34,697 nt of DNA from Elusimicrobiota bacterium. Lineage in GTDB: Bacteria > Elusimicrobiota > Elusimicrobia > JACQPE01. The stretch lies in contig JACQPE010000129.1 in the NCBI GenBank assembly GCA_016207685.1, forward strand, positions 1 to 34,697, read 5' to 3'. A model generated the notes under the pieces. It did no database searches and was not told the origin of the DNA. It saw nothing but the letters and a program-made list of their open reading frames with translations. The translations under genes were made by a program, and so were the position numbers. Positions 26,601 through 33,094 of this stretch are shown here, piece by piece (the stretch's first letter is position 1; every line of letters begins with the position of its first letter).

Positions 26601-28484
26601 GTCAAAGTGGAAGGTGACGATTCGGCCTTGAGCTGGTATTTTAGACAACCCTCTGGCGCATTAAGCGGCGAGTCCCATGACAATGACCCCAATGGTAAAA
26701 TTGGCTGGTCCATGACCCAGATTGGCGCCATGACAGGAACAGGACTGGGAGTTTCCTCGATTTCCTGGACCTGGACGGACGTAGATGGTGAAACCGGCTA
26801 TCGCGTCCTTTCATCATCCGGCGGCAATATGTCGGGAGAATTGGCCGCCAATACCGTAAGCTGGACTGAACCCGGACTTTCAACCAATGCCGCCGTAACG
26901 CGCCAGTTGGCGGCTTTTAACAGCAATGAAACGTCTTACGCCGCGGCTGTTGTTGTTTATACCTTGGCCGCGCCGCCGACAGGCTTGGCCTTCGCCCAGG
27001 TCAACATTTCCTCATTTGTGGTGGCCTGGGGGGCCAATACCAACCCATCCTCCGATACCAGTTATCGTCTGGCGTATTGGGAAGCAGGCGGCTCCACCAC
27101 AAGCGTAACATCATCCGGCCTGACCAAAGCCATTAACGGTCTCGCGTCAGGCGCCACTTATTTTGTCCAAGTCTATGCGGTTAATGGCAGCGGCCAGGAA
27201 ACAGCCTCGCAAGAGGCGGCCGTATCCACCCGGACCACGGAAGCGCCGCCAACGGCCGCAGTGTCATTTGCAGGTTCTGCCATAGGCGTTTCATCCATCA
27301 CCTGGTCCTGGACTGATGCTGAAGGTGAATTAGGCTACCGCGTCCTTTCATCATCCGGCGGCAATATGTCCGGAAGCCTCGCCGCCGGCGCCTCGACATG
27401 GACGGAAACAGAACTTTCCACGAATACGGTTTACGGCAGAGTCATCGAAGCCTTTAATAACTATGGTTCTTCGGTTACCTTGACCACGGTGACGGTCTAC
27501 ACCCAGGCGGCGCCGCCCAACAACCTCAGTTTTACGGCTGTTTACATGACCTCCATGACCGTTGCCTGGTCTTTTAATTCCAATCCCGCGGCCACCAATT
27601 TCAGGACCTATTTATGGCAGATCGGAGGATCAACGTCAACAACGGCAGTTATCGGCGTTTCATCAACGACCCTGGATGGCTTGAGTGCGGGCACGACCTA
27701 TTACTTAACGGTTCGCGCTGTCAATGGCGATGGCGCCGTAAGCCGTGCGCCGACGGCGATTTCCACGATTACGGCGATGGTTCCCTCCGCTTCGGTGACG
27801 ATTGATCCCGCTTCAGCCGCCACGTTAACGTTTGGCCCCCCCTCCGGCTCAATCACGATTGAAGTGCCGGCAAATACTTTTTCGGAAAGTCTGACCATGA
27901 CGGCGTCTCTCCCCTCTTCTAATTATCCGGCCGCCAATTCAGCGGCGGCTGTCCTCTCCGGGACGAACGTTGGCCTTGAAATTACGCTAAGCAAAAATTT
28001 GCAGCCCCTGCAAGAGGTGACCATCAATGTCGCCTATCGCGCCTCTGATGTGACGGGACGGGACGAGAGCCGTTTGCTTCTCGCCCGCTATGACACCTCG
28101 CGCAGCGTTTGGATACCCTTGGCCTCCACCCTGGACGCAGTCAATCGCTCGGTGACAGGAAAAACAAATCATTTTTCACTTTTTCAGATCATGGAGGCCA
28201 CGCCCGGCAGCACCGTGGATTCGATCGTCGTTTTTCCCAACCCCTTCAATAAAACCAAAGGCCATACCTCCGTCACTTTCTCCAATCTACCCGCCTCCAC
28301 GAACCTTAAAATTTACACTACGGTTGGCGAGATGGTTCGTGAATTAACCGCGGATAATGCGGGCCTGGCATCCTGGGACGTTAAAAACCAGGCAGGCTCC
28401 GAAGCGGCGAGCGGGGTCTATTTCGTCCTCGCCCAATCCCCCTCCGGAGAAAAGAAAATTTTTAAGGTGGCAATACAAAGGTGA
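20628..28484 (+). CDS. giant secreted protein: duplicated G8-like/beta-helix units, FN3 pairs, T9SS-like C-terminal domain
   Basis: The 2618-residue protein begins with a Sec signal (MGRLRFNTVFFFLLALIAP... cleavage near Ala25). Unit 1 (about 26-1198) and unit 2 (about 1199-2205) share one order: a G8-like domain (GTWSS...DDVVISTGHTV; GAWGD...DAVTITTGTTV), a right-handed beta-helix with many NTI/NGI/SNT-type turns, an unrecognised module of about 345 residues (starts EIYFG near 677 and EIYFA near 1684), and an FN3-like pair. A third FN3 pair follows (about 2210-2385), then an all-beta segment with VPANTF, and finally residues 2531-2618, a FlgD/type IX sorting-like domain (VVFPNPFN, NLKIYTTVGEMVREL, SGVYFVL, KIFKVAIQR). 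It is probably a surface adhesin or glycan-binding protein. No enzymatic residues are proven. The PorV-like gene overlaps its stop by 4 bp. Confidence 0.9.
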   Translation: MGRLRFNTVFFFLLALIAPRCLLGATISSSRSGTWSSTGLAPFSSLPDFDDDVVISTGHTVGITDSTRAKAKSISVQGTLRWNVTSGTATLAVGGGSITVKAGGKLQIASTDGAPLTDSAVAQVILSSGSSAGIYGGIVIENGGMFIVNGSTKNPYALASADAAKNATSLTVNSSSVTGWAVGDAITIGQTERASTSQTEKRTIASLSGGTIGLDSALSYAHYATNTIIVANLTRNAVIKSSNASNSQIGYIRNLTASATNFVVNYGEFNGLGVDQGNIYGIVFDSGTYPNGQGSIANSSIHDGYTGVYINRTSSVTLTYNDIYANGSTGIAVVSSSHSVIIGNSVAGSPQGLSGTADQWNSISGNYFCSNSTGTSFYISANNALSGNRFFGNTGNGLTIQGAWNFLTANNTAHNNENYGIYLSTAWFFGTIPVSNNTVSSNTVYGNGSHGISLAGATGLSLANNTIHSNNNHGLYMLNTATTAITGNIVSSNTISGAGVASGIFATGSSSNTFSGNAVSHNEAYGTYWDNGSNLNSLNGNSVFSNAYRGLYILQSASNTLSNNSIYSNSGGGIDLEYATGTVLTGNWIYGHTGSSHGIRVFYGFNNSFSSNTIYSNGGSGLYLYHADYPGSLTIIASRIYGNSSVAINVLRSSAVISDSWLGWDPGGASAADSSGEIYFGDRGGITLRNTQINPDTGIATSTFNGADRSVISYRHNGTTGETHLWGDYKVEGGTISLEYAGNLYASSATTPTLVRRLAGTDHAATVISVNDSYTLTEKITITYKSSWTVSGSLSGVLGSFNDNAIINSAGQYFPNPSAPKLKLKFIQGSSPSEGDRIEFLTLAASGDSNTQKKLYFHSADSTFNNGYSRLGIEPSGVFYATGTSVYPTLINLADGGTYYTLSSSGTLYTQFANISNIDPTGLQLNAIGPAGSVGISSVTFDYIGVGPSGQTSAYLRLRNLYSTATMDHVRFNLSRSTSGANAAYNVNVTGTESNLAWTMTNPLGPFAGDALESGSNNVDWAPTMPEDFRIGSAQISSITWIWSDIRGEGNYKVYSTTSDNPSVQLAIGTTEWAEVSLSTNALYARYLRAANGYGSVISPFISSYTLTAPPTGFSILDVRSSSIAVQWSANTNPTYTNYRVAYWTDAGSTSTLTTTYSTATVTGLNPGVKYSLQLYSVNGDTIATSALSDPMVVTTSATFQSITTGAWGDPTTWSLARAPLTSDAVTITTGTTVTINQDAEIQSLSVYGLLQWTPAAASATLTMNGGDIVIYAGGSIRMGTSASSLRPGTTATIILSTGTAGQYGLIVRPGGSLVMAGTTKSPYTTATADIAAGASSLSVDASSATNWGAGDFITVSQTSLSSTSQTEKKKITAISGGNITVDSAFSYPHLATSTIYVANLTRNAVIRSSGTQTAYIQNLAAAATDFDLRYSELEGLGTLASGKYGITFDSSSAKGRLLFNSIHDGLFGIVLNGSSGVWLLANNFYANSLGIDLFNYASSNTINGNIVSKSANQGLYSSASSSNTFIDNLVYSNGNNGITLDQGSHNILKGNRSFANNGTGFYLNNAGFNAISDGAASINTSNGLYALNAASNTIASNRFYENNENGIYLNAADKNTAVDNILYSNNGHGIRIAGAADHLLSGNFIYSNGNYGFNIGGGSTATLVNTVFGYNASGESAPDFSAEIYFAGAGHVTLKNSAINPYAGVSTASLTGVGRAILSLRQNSAAGETHLWGNYAVETATMTLSYASALYASTATAPRIIRTAAGTEPSLQITATNDSNTLTELIIATYSASSGRWSLYGSSSGALGSFANASALTNEAFPNSSSPKLYLNFSPGSSPTDGDRMDFMTLAGAGDASVQKKLHFHQAHTTFNSSHSRLIVKPGAGFEAVGSASRPTLINMAEGGTYYTLISSGAFNILFSSFNNLDQNGLQLGGSGATVSLSSSSFDYIGLPSAEGSSSAYITARDLSSSATFYSMAFNLSRSTISPAFNVKVEGDDSALSWYFRQPSGALSGESHDNDPNGKIGWSMTQIGAMTGTGLGVSSISWTWTDVDGETGYRVLSSSGGNMSGELAANTVSWTEPGLSTNAAVTRQLAAFNSNETSYAAAVVVYTLAAPPTGLAFAQVNISSFVVAWGANTNPSSDTSYRLAYWEAGGSTTSVTSSGLTKAINGLASGATYFVQVYAVNGSGQETASQEAAVSTRTTEAPPTAAVSFAGSAIGVSSITWSWTDAEGELGYRVLSSSGGNMSGSLAAGASTWTETELSTNTVYGRVIEAFNNYGSSVTLTTVTVYTQAAPPNNLSFTAVYMTSMTVAWSFNSNPAATNFRTYLWQIGGSTSTTAVIGVSSTTLDGLSAGTTYYLTVRAVNGDGAVSRAPTAISTITAMVPSASVTIDPASAATLTFGPPSGSITIEVPANTFSESLTMTASLPSSNYPAANSAAAVLSGTNVGLEITLSKNLQPLQEVTINVAYRASDVTGRDESRLLLARYDTSRSVWIPLASTLDAVNRSVTGKTNHFSLFQIMEATPGSTVDSIVVFPNPFNKTKGHTSVTFSNLPASTNLKIYTTVGEMVRELTADNAGLASWDVKNQAGSEAASGVYFVLAQSPSGEKKIFKVAIQR
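26802..27370 (+). repeat. recent internal duplication of an FN3 pair
   Basis: A 32-bp stretch beginning CGCGTCCTTTCATCATCCGG is identical at 26802-26833 and 27339-27370, 537 bp (179 codons) apart. It encodes RVLSSSGGNMSG in both copies. The surrounding sequence matches at protein level (VSSISWTWTDVDGETGYRV and VSSITWSWTDAEGELGYRV). The FN3 pair within the giant gene was duplicated more recently than the large G8/beta-helix units. Confidence 0.85.
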
Positions 28485-29506
28485 AAAAAGCTGCGATTTG
28501 CGAGCTGCGAGCTGCGAGTTTCACAATCAAAATAAAGAGAATTTTTTGTTTTCTTTCTCTCTTTCTAACTCTCAACTCGCAACTCTCAACTCGCAACTCC
28601 TTTGCCAGTGATTTCTCTTCCTCCGCCAAAGGAACAACTTCCGCGGGTTTCTTAAAGCTCGCCGCAGGGGCCCGCGCCGCCGCCCTGGGAGAAGCCTATG
28701 CGGCCATGGCCAATGACGCAACGGCTCTTTACTGGAACCCGGCCGCCTTGACCCGCCTGCCCCGCAAATCCGCCTCCTTCATGCATGCCCTGCACTTAGA
28801 TTCGAGCTTTTTTGATTATGCGGCTTATGGGCAGCCGATCAAATGGAAGTCGTCCAAACAAAAAACTTCCTTTGCCAAGAATTACGTGGGTTTCGCCTTG
28901 CAGTATTTTTCCGCCGGCGCCATCACGCAGACGGATGAAACCGGCACGCCAACCGGCTCTTTCACGCCCAATGACCTGGCCTTCACCGCAGGCTATGGCA
29001 AAAAATTAGGCACTTACTCCATCGGCGCAAACGCAAAATTGGTGCGCTCAACCATTGATGATACGGCTCAAACAATCGCGGTTGATTTGGGATTTTTATC
29101 CCCCGCCCATTTTTCCGGACTATGGCGCTACGGATTATCCGTCAGCAATCTCGGCGGATCGCTCCAATACGGGAGCGGGTCTGCGGAATCCTTGCCTCTA
29201 ATTATCCGATGGGGCAATGCCTTTCGCCTGGGCTCCTCATGGTCCGCCGCGCTGGATGTCGCCGCGCCGAAAGACAATGCTCCTTACTGGGCTCTTGGAA
29301 CCGAATACTACATCCCTATGGGCGGACGCTGGAACCTCTCGCCCCGCGCGGGTTACAATACGCGTTCATCGGACGATCTTGGCGGCCTTTCGGGAATTTC
29401 ATTTGGCTTTGGAACTGGGACATCGGCATTGGGATTTGATTATGCTTTTGTGCCTTTTGGGGACCTAGGCATTACCCATCGCCTATCTTTCTCCGTCGGG
29501 TTTTAG
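28481..29506 (+). CDS. PorV/PorQ-family outer-membrane protein, translationally coupled to the giant gene
   Basis: This 341-residue protein starts at GTG 28481, overlapping the giant gene stop (GTGA). The mature N-terminus has the family signature FLKLAAGARAAALGEAYAAM followed by ANDATALYWNPAALTRL, and the rest is beta-barrel sequence ending LSFSVGF with the C-terminal Phe of outer-membrane proteins. In Bacteroidota, PorV is the shuttle that carries type IX cargo to the attachment complex, and the adjacent giant protein has a type IX-like sorting domain. The cargo-shuttle relationship is inferred. The signal peptide (MKKAAICELRAASFTIKIKR, core IFCFLSLFLTL, then NSQLSTRNSFAS) is encoded by a heptamer inverted repeat. 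Confidence 0.9.
   Translation: MKKAAICELRAASFTIKIKRIFCFLSLFLTLNSQLSTRNSFASDFSSSAKGTTSAGFLKLAAGARAAALGEAYAAMANDATALYWNPAALTRLPRKSASFMHALHLDSSFFDYAAYGQPIKWKSSKQKTSFAKNYVGFALQYFSAGAITQTDETGTPTGSFTPNDLAFTAGYGKKLGTYSIGANAKLVRSTIDDTAQTIAVDLGFLSPAHFSGLWRYGLSVSNLGGSLQYGSGSAESLPLIIRWGNAFRLGSSWSAALDVAAPKDNAPYWALGTEYYIPMGGRWNLSPRAGYNTRSSDDLGGLSGISFGFGTGTSALGFDYAFVPFGDLGITHRLSFSVGF
28493..28601. repeat. translated inverted heptamer-repeat element at the start of the PorV-like gene
   Basis: The left arm (28493-28520) is GCGATTT, GCGAGCT, GCGAGCT, GCGAGTT. The right arm (28567-28601) is AACTCTC, AACTCGC, AACTCTC, AACTCGC, AACTCCT... (the last unit is degenerate). The right arm is the reverse complement theme of the left (GCGAGTT/AACTCGC). 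The spacer (28521-28566) ends in a long pyrimidine run and encodes the signal-peptide core. It shares design and heptamer sequence with the element at 18601. Confidence 0.9.
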
Positions 29507-29545
29507 GCGGCCGCCGATCCACCGCGCGGTTTCTCTAAATTTAAA

Positions 29546-30691
29546 TTAGCGCCAAAGGCTTAGGGATACAAAATTGTTGAGGTAATCCTGGGCCCAATCA
29601 ATGGCGTACAGGAGACTCAAGCGTTGCTCCCCCCACGCATAAAAACGAAAAGTTTTAATTTCAAATCCACTCGTTAAATGTAACCGGGAAGATACTCCTT
29701 CGAAACGGCTGGGCTCTAAATAAGTTCCGAGTCGAACTCTCAATCGTCCGGGTATCGCATCAATTTCCGCGCCCAATTTTGGGCTCATCGTTGGGGCTGC
29801 CCCGGATAATTGGGCCTTCTGTTCTAAAAACGACTCAATTCCATAAGCATTTTCCGTTTCCCCAATAAAGCGAACCTCGGCGCCGGCGAGAAAGGCATGC
29901 CCCTTCCAAAATGGGGCCTCCTTCCACTCATACGAAATGCCCACGGAACTCTCCATGGGCAAGGAAACCTCCTCGGGGATAATGAGCCCGGCGACCTCCA
30001 CGGGAACGGTGGAATTGGCTACCAAAGACTGCCTGGACCGTAGGGCCGCAGCGAAAGAAACCCCGATTCTTAAGGGACCCTTATCCGGATGAATCAGCGC
30101 TCCAATGTTAATGCCGCCGCTGTTTAATGATAAAAGCTCATCGTGTTCTTCGCCCGTCGTCACTATTCGCAATGAACCGGGTCGCAATCCTGCGCCCAGG
30201 GTGATTTGCCTGTCCCAAAAAGAATACCCGGCAGCCAAACAGGAAATAGAAAAATTAAACCGGTTTCTTGAGCCGAACCCCTCCAAATCATATTGCTGAA
30301 GGATTCCAAAAAATCCAAATCCAAAATTATGTCGTTGGAGAAGGATTCCTCCGCTGTAGAAGGAATGGTTTTTGTAATTGATCAATTCGCTCCCATTGTT
30401 ATCGAAATCATTGCCGCTTGCCGCAACACTGCCCAAGCTCAAGCTCAAACGCCAAGGACCCGTGGAATAACGGGGCCTAAAAGCAGCGCTGGCAAAATTA
30501 TCAGGCAAGCCGGCGGCCCCCTCGGCAATAGCGACATAGGCCCCTCCCATGGCCACCTTGCGGGTTGAACCAAGGGCCACGGATTGCGTCAAGTCTACCC
30601 GGTAGTTGTTATTCGTAATTGCCGGGCCACCGATCGCGTAACAGGACATTGTGGACGCAATTAGGGAGGCCCAAGTCCAATAATTGAGCAT
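29546..30691 (-). CDS. outer-membrane beta-barrel protein, PorV/FadL-like N-terminus
   Basis: This 381-residue protein starts at ATG 30691 with signal MLNYWTWASLIASTMSCYA. An upstream in-frame start at 30775 would lie inside the previous gene and lacks a signal. The mature start SVALGSTRKVAMGGAYVAIAEGAAGLPDNFASAAFRP resembles the PorV/FadL plug region (G-G-A-Y-x-A-x-A-E-x-A). The rest is strand-rich barrel sequence with repeated aromatic strand ends (RFYAWGEQRLSLLYAIDW) and ends NFVSLSLWR. It lies 28 bp after the FAD oxidase, last in the leftward operon, and faces the rightward PorV gene across a 39-bp gap. Its role is unknown; it could be a porin or a lipid or secretion-linked barrel. Confidence 0.78.
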   Translation of the reverse strand: MLNYWTWASLIASTMSCYAIGGPAITNNNYRVDLTQSVALGSTRKVAMGGAYVAIAEGAAGLPDNFASAAFRPRYSTGPWRLSLSLGSVAASGNDFDNNGSELINYKNHSFYSGGILLQRHNFGFGFFGILQQYDLEGFGSRNRFNFSISCLAAGYSFWDRQITLGAGLRPGSLRIVTTGEEHDELLSLNSGGINIGALIHPDKGPLRIGVSFAAALRSRQSLVANSTVPVEVAGLIIPEEVSLPMESSVGISYEWKEAPFWKGHAFLAGAEVRFIGETENAYGIESFLEQKAQLSGAAPTMSPKLGAEIDAIPGRLRVRLGTYLEPSRFEGVSSRLHLTSGFEIKTFRFYAWGEQRLSLLYAIDWAQDYLNNFVSLSLWR

Positions 30692-30719
30692 GGAAATAGG
30701 CTTCACCTGGGACCTCTTT

Positions 30720-32126
30720 TCAGCCCAGATGATCGGGGAATATTTTTCCGGGATTGAGGATGCCGTGGGGATCAAAAATTTTTTTAATAGATTTCATCAA
30801 AACAAGCTCCAATGGGCCGATGCCTATGGGGAGATAATTTTTTTGAACGTAACCGATGCCGTGTTCTCCGGAAATCTGGCCGCCGAGCGCCACTGTTTGG
30901 CGAAAAATTTCGGGAATCGCGGATGCGGTGAGGGCCTGCCACTCGGATTCGGGCAAATCGCCTTGGATGATATTGGCGTGCAAATTGCCGTCCCCGGCGT
31001 GGCCGTAGCAGACAACACCCAAGCCATGATTCCCGCCGGCCTCTTTGATCGCGCGCACCAATTCCGGCAGCTTTGACCTTGGCACAACCGTGTCTTCCTC
31101 TTTGTAGTTGAAATGTTTGACCGCCTCGCCAATAGCGCGCCGCAAACGCCAAATTTCCCTCTGTTTGTCCGTGGAATCACACACAAGCACGTCCACTGCG
31201 CCTTCCTCGGATAACAACACCCCGGCGCGCTCCACTTGGCGCGTCAACAAGCCTTCGTCAAACCCGTCAAATTCTACCAGCAGACAAGCCTGGGACGTCC
31301 CCCTTGATGGAAAAAGGACGCCCAAACGCCTCTCGACGATATCCATCGCGCTCGCTTCCATAAACTCACAGGCGCTCGGAACCAAATGCGCGGAAAAAAT
31401 TTTAGCAATGGCCACGGCCGCTTCGTTCACGCTCGCAAAGGGCGCATAAAGCAACTGACGCCAAGGCGGCAGGGGGATAAGCTTCAAAATAATTTGGGTG
31501 ACGACGGCCAAGGTTCCCTCGGAGCCGACTAAAAGCTGCGTTAAATTATACCCCGTGACATTTTTAAGGAGCTTGCCGCCGGTGTTGATGATTTCACCCG
31601 ATGGCAGCACCGCCTCTAGGCCCAGCACATAATCCTTGGTCACGCCGTATTTAAGCGCGTGCGGCCCTCCGGCATTATGCGCGACATTGCCTCCCAGCAT
31701 GCAACTGCCGCGGCTAGCTGGATCCGGGGGATAATAAAGCCCCCGCTTTTCCACCTCGTTTGCTAAAGTCTCATTAATAACGCCCGGCTCAACCACGGCC
31801 ATCAGATTTTCAACGTCAATCTCCAAAATCCGGTTCATGCGCTCAAGGGACATGACAAGGCCGCCGCGGACAGGGAGCGCTCCTCCGGAAAGACCCGTGC
31901 CCCCGCCGCGCGGCGTGACTGGCAGGCGTTCGGCGCTCGCCAAACGCATCAAGGCCGAAACTTCTTTGGTTGAACGCGGCTTGACGACGGCTTCGGGAAA
32001 AAAAACCAGCCTTTCCGTGGCATCATGGGCATAAGGCTCAATCTCAACATGGTCAACAAGAAGGCCGTCGGCGCCAACGATAGTTTTTAAACGCTCAATG
32101 ATGATCGGAGGGAATGTCTCTCTCAC
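30720..32126 (-). CDS. FAD-linked oxidase, GlcD/D-lactate dehydrogenase type
   Basis: This 468-residue flavoprotein oxidises a 2-hydroxy acid such as glycolate or D-lactate. The FAD-binding domain (PCMH/FAD_binding_4) shows PRGGGTGLSGGALP (72-85), PPDPASRGSCMLGGNVAHNAGG and GGKLLKNVTGYNLTQLLVGSEGTL. The C-terminal substrate domain has CYGHAGDGNLHANI (373-386) and SGEHGIG (419-425). There is no fused Fe-S domain and no GlcE/GlcF partner in the window, so the electron acceptor is unclear. It overlaps the PfkB kinase gene by 4 bp and belongs to the leftward korAB-kinase-oxidase operon. Confidence 0.93.
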   Translation of the reverse strand: MRETFPPIIIERLKTIVGADGLLVDHVEIEPYAHDATERLVFFPEAVVKPRSTKEVSALMRLASAERLPVTPRGGGTGLSGGALPVRGGLVMSLERMNRILEIDVENLMAVVEPGVINETLANEVEKRGLYYPPDPASRGSCMLGGNVAHNAGGPHALKYGVTKDYVLGLEAVLPSGEIINTGGKLLKNVTGYNLTQLLVGSEGTLAVVTQIILKLIPLPPWRQLLYAPFASVNEAAVAIAKIFSAHLVPSACEFMEASAMDIVERRLGVLFPSRGTSQACLLVEFDGFDEGLLTRQVERAGVLLSEEGAVDVLVCDSTDKQREIWRLRRAIGEAVKHFNYKEEDTVVPRSKLPELVRAIKEAGGNHGLGVVCYGHAGDGNLHANIIQGDLPESEWQALTASAIPEIFRQTVALGGQISGEHGIGYVQKNYLPIGIGPLELVLMKSIKKIFDPHGILNPGKIFPDHLG

Positions 32127-33094
32127 ACAGCGGCAGGGGCCAGGCCCAAATGACGCAGCGAATTGTCATCAGCGGAGGGAAACATTTCAAGATACGCCTG
32201 AACTCTCGTCCTAATGCTCTCCTCGTCCGCCTCTTGCAAGGCATGCGTTCCCAGAGAGGAAATTGTGAAAGAAGCAAGGACATTGGCAATCACAAGCGAA
32301 CGCTTGATGGCATCGGGATGATAGGGATCGCTCTCGCGGGAAAGATTTCCCAAAAATCCACCGGCAAAGGTGTCTCCGGCTCCCGTGGGATCAATGACAT
32401 GATCCACGGGATAGGCCGGGGCCCAAAAACTCCTTGCACTGCTCCGCTCATAGACCATGGCCCCATATTCACCCGACTTAATCACCACCAATCTTGGGCC
32501 CATGGAAGCGATGTCTTGGGCCGCCCGGTAAACTTTGGTTTGTCCGGTTAATTTTTTTGCCTCGCGCTCATTGGCAAAAAATACATGGAGTCTCGATATC
32601 AATGACTTAATGGTGTCGAGCTTCAAATGAAGCCAATGGTTCATGGTATCAGCCGCAATAAGCCTAGAACCGGTCAACTGGGGGATGACGGAATGTTGCA
32701 AATCAGGGTCAATGTTTCCCAAAAAAATGACAGGCGATTTCCGATAAAGGTCGGGGAGCGTTGGCCTGAAAAATTCAAAAACGTTAAGTTCCGTGGAAAT
32801 GGTGTTGACTTCCCACAAATCTTCACCGTAGACGCCTTCCCAGGCGAACGTGCGCCCCTTAAGACGCACAACGCCGCTTAAATCAACGCCGCGGCGACCC
32901 AACTCATCAAGGGTTTCCTGGGGGAAATCCTCGCCGATGACTCCAACCAACTGAACCGGAGCGAAAAGGCTTAACGCCAAACTTGAATAAACCGCGCTGC
33001 CGCCGATCACCTGCTGACGCTTAATAACAGGCGTTGATATCGTATCCAGAGCGATCGAACCAATTGTCACAACCGACATAAACCCCTCACTCAT
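32123..33094 (-). CDS. PfkB-family carbohydrate/nucleoside kinase
   Basis: This 323-residue ribokinase-fold protein has the early glycine pair IGGSAVYSSLALS (near 30-43) and the second PfkB signature DPTGAGDTFAGGF at 235-247, with Asp241 as catalytic base and the anion hole formed by GAGD. The middle segment FFANEREAKKLTG and VVIKSGEYGAMVY are also typical. The substrate cannot be fixed from the sequence. ATG 33094 overlaps the korB stop by 4 bp. A second in-frame ATG at 33079 is possible but the overlap favours the first. It overlaps the GlcD-type gene downstream by 4 bp. Confidence 0.92.
   Translation of the reverse strand: MSEGFMSVVTIGSIALDTISTPVIKRQQVIGGSAVYSSLALSLFAPVQLVGVIGEDFPQETLDELGRRGVDLSGVVRLKGRTFAWEGVYGEDLWEVNTISTELNVFEFFRPTLPDLYRKSPVIFLGNIDPDLQHSVIPQLTGSRLIAADTMNHWLHLKLDTIKSLISRLHVFFANEREAKKLTGQTKVYRAAQDIASMGPRLVVIKSGEYGAMVYERSSARSFWAPAYPVDHVIDPTGAGDTFAGGFLGNLSRESDPYHPDAIKRSLVIANVLASFTISSLGTHALQEADEESIRTRVQAYLEMFPSADDNSLRHLGLAPAAV

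Noticed and set aside
5825-28601. CRISPR array as an explanation for the regular repeats
   Set aside because: Units are 7 bp with no unique spacers between them and no cas genes are present.
30692-30775. Longer N-terminus for the leftward barrel protein (start at 30775)
   Set aside because: It would overlap the FAD oxidase gene and bury the signal peptide; ATG 30691 gives a normal signal.
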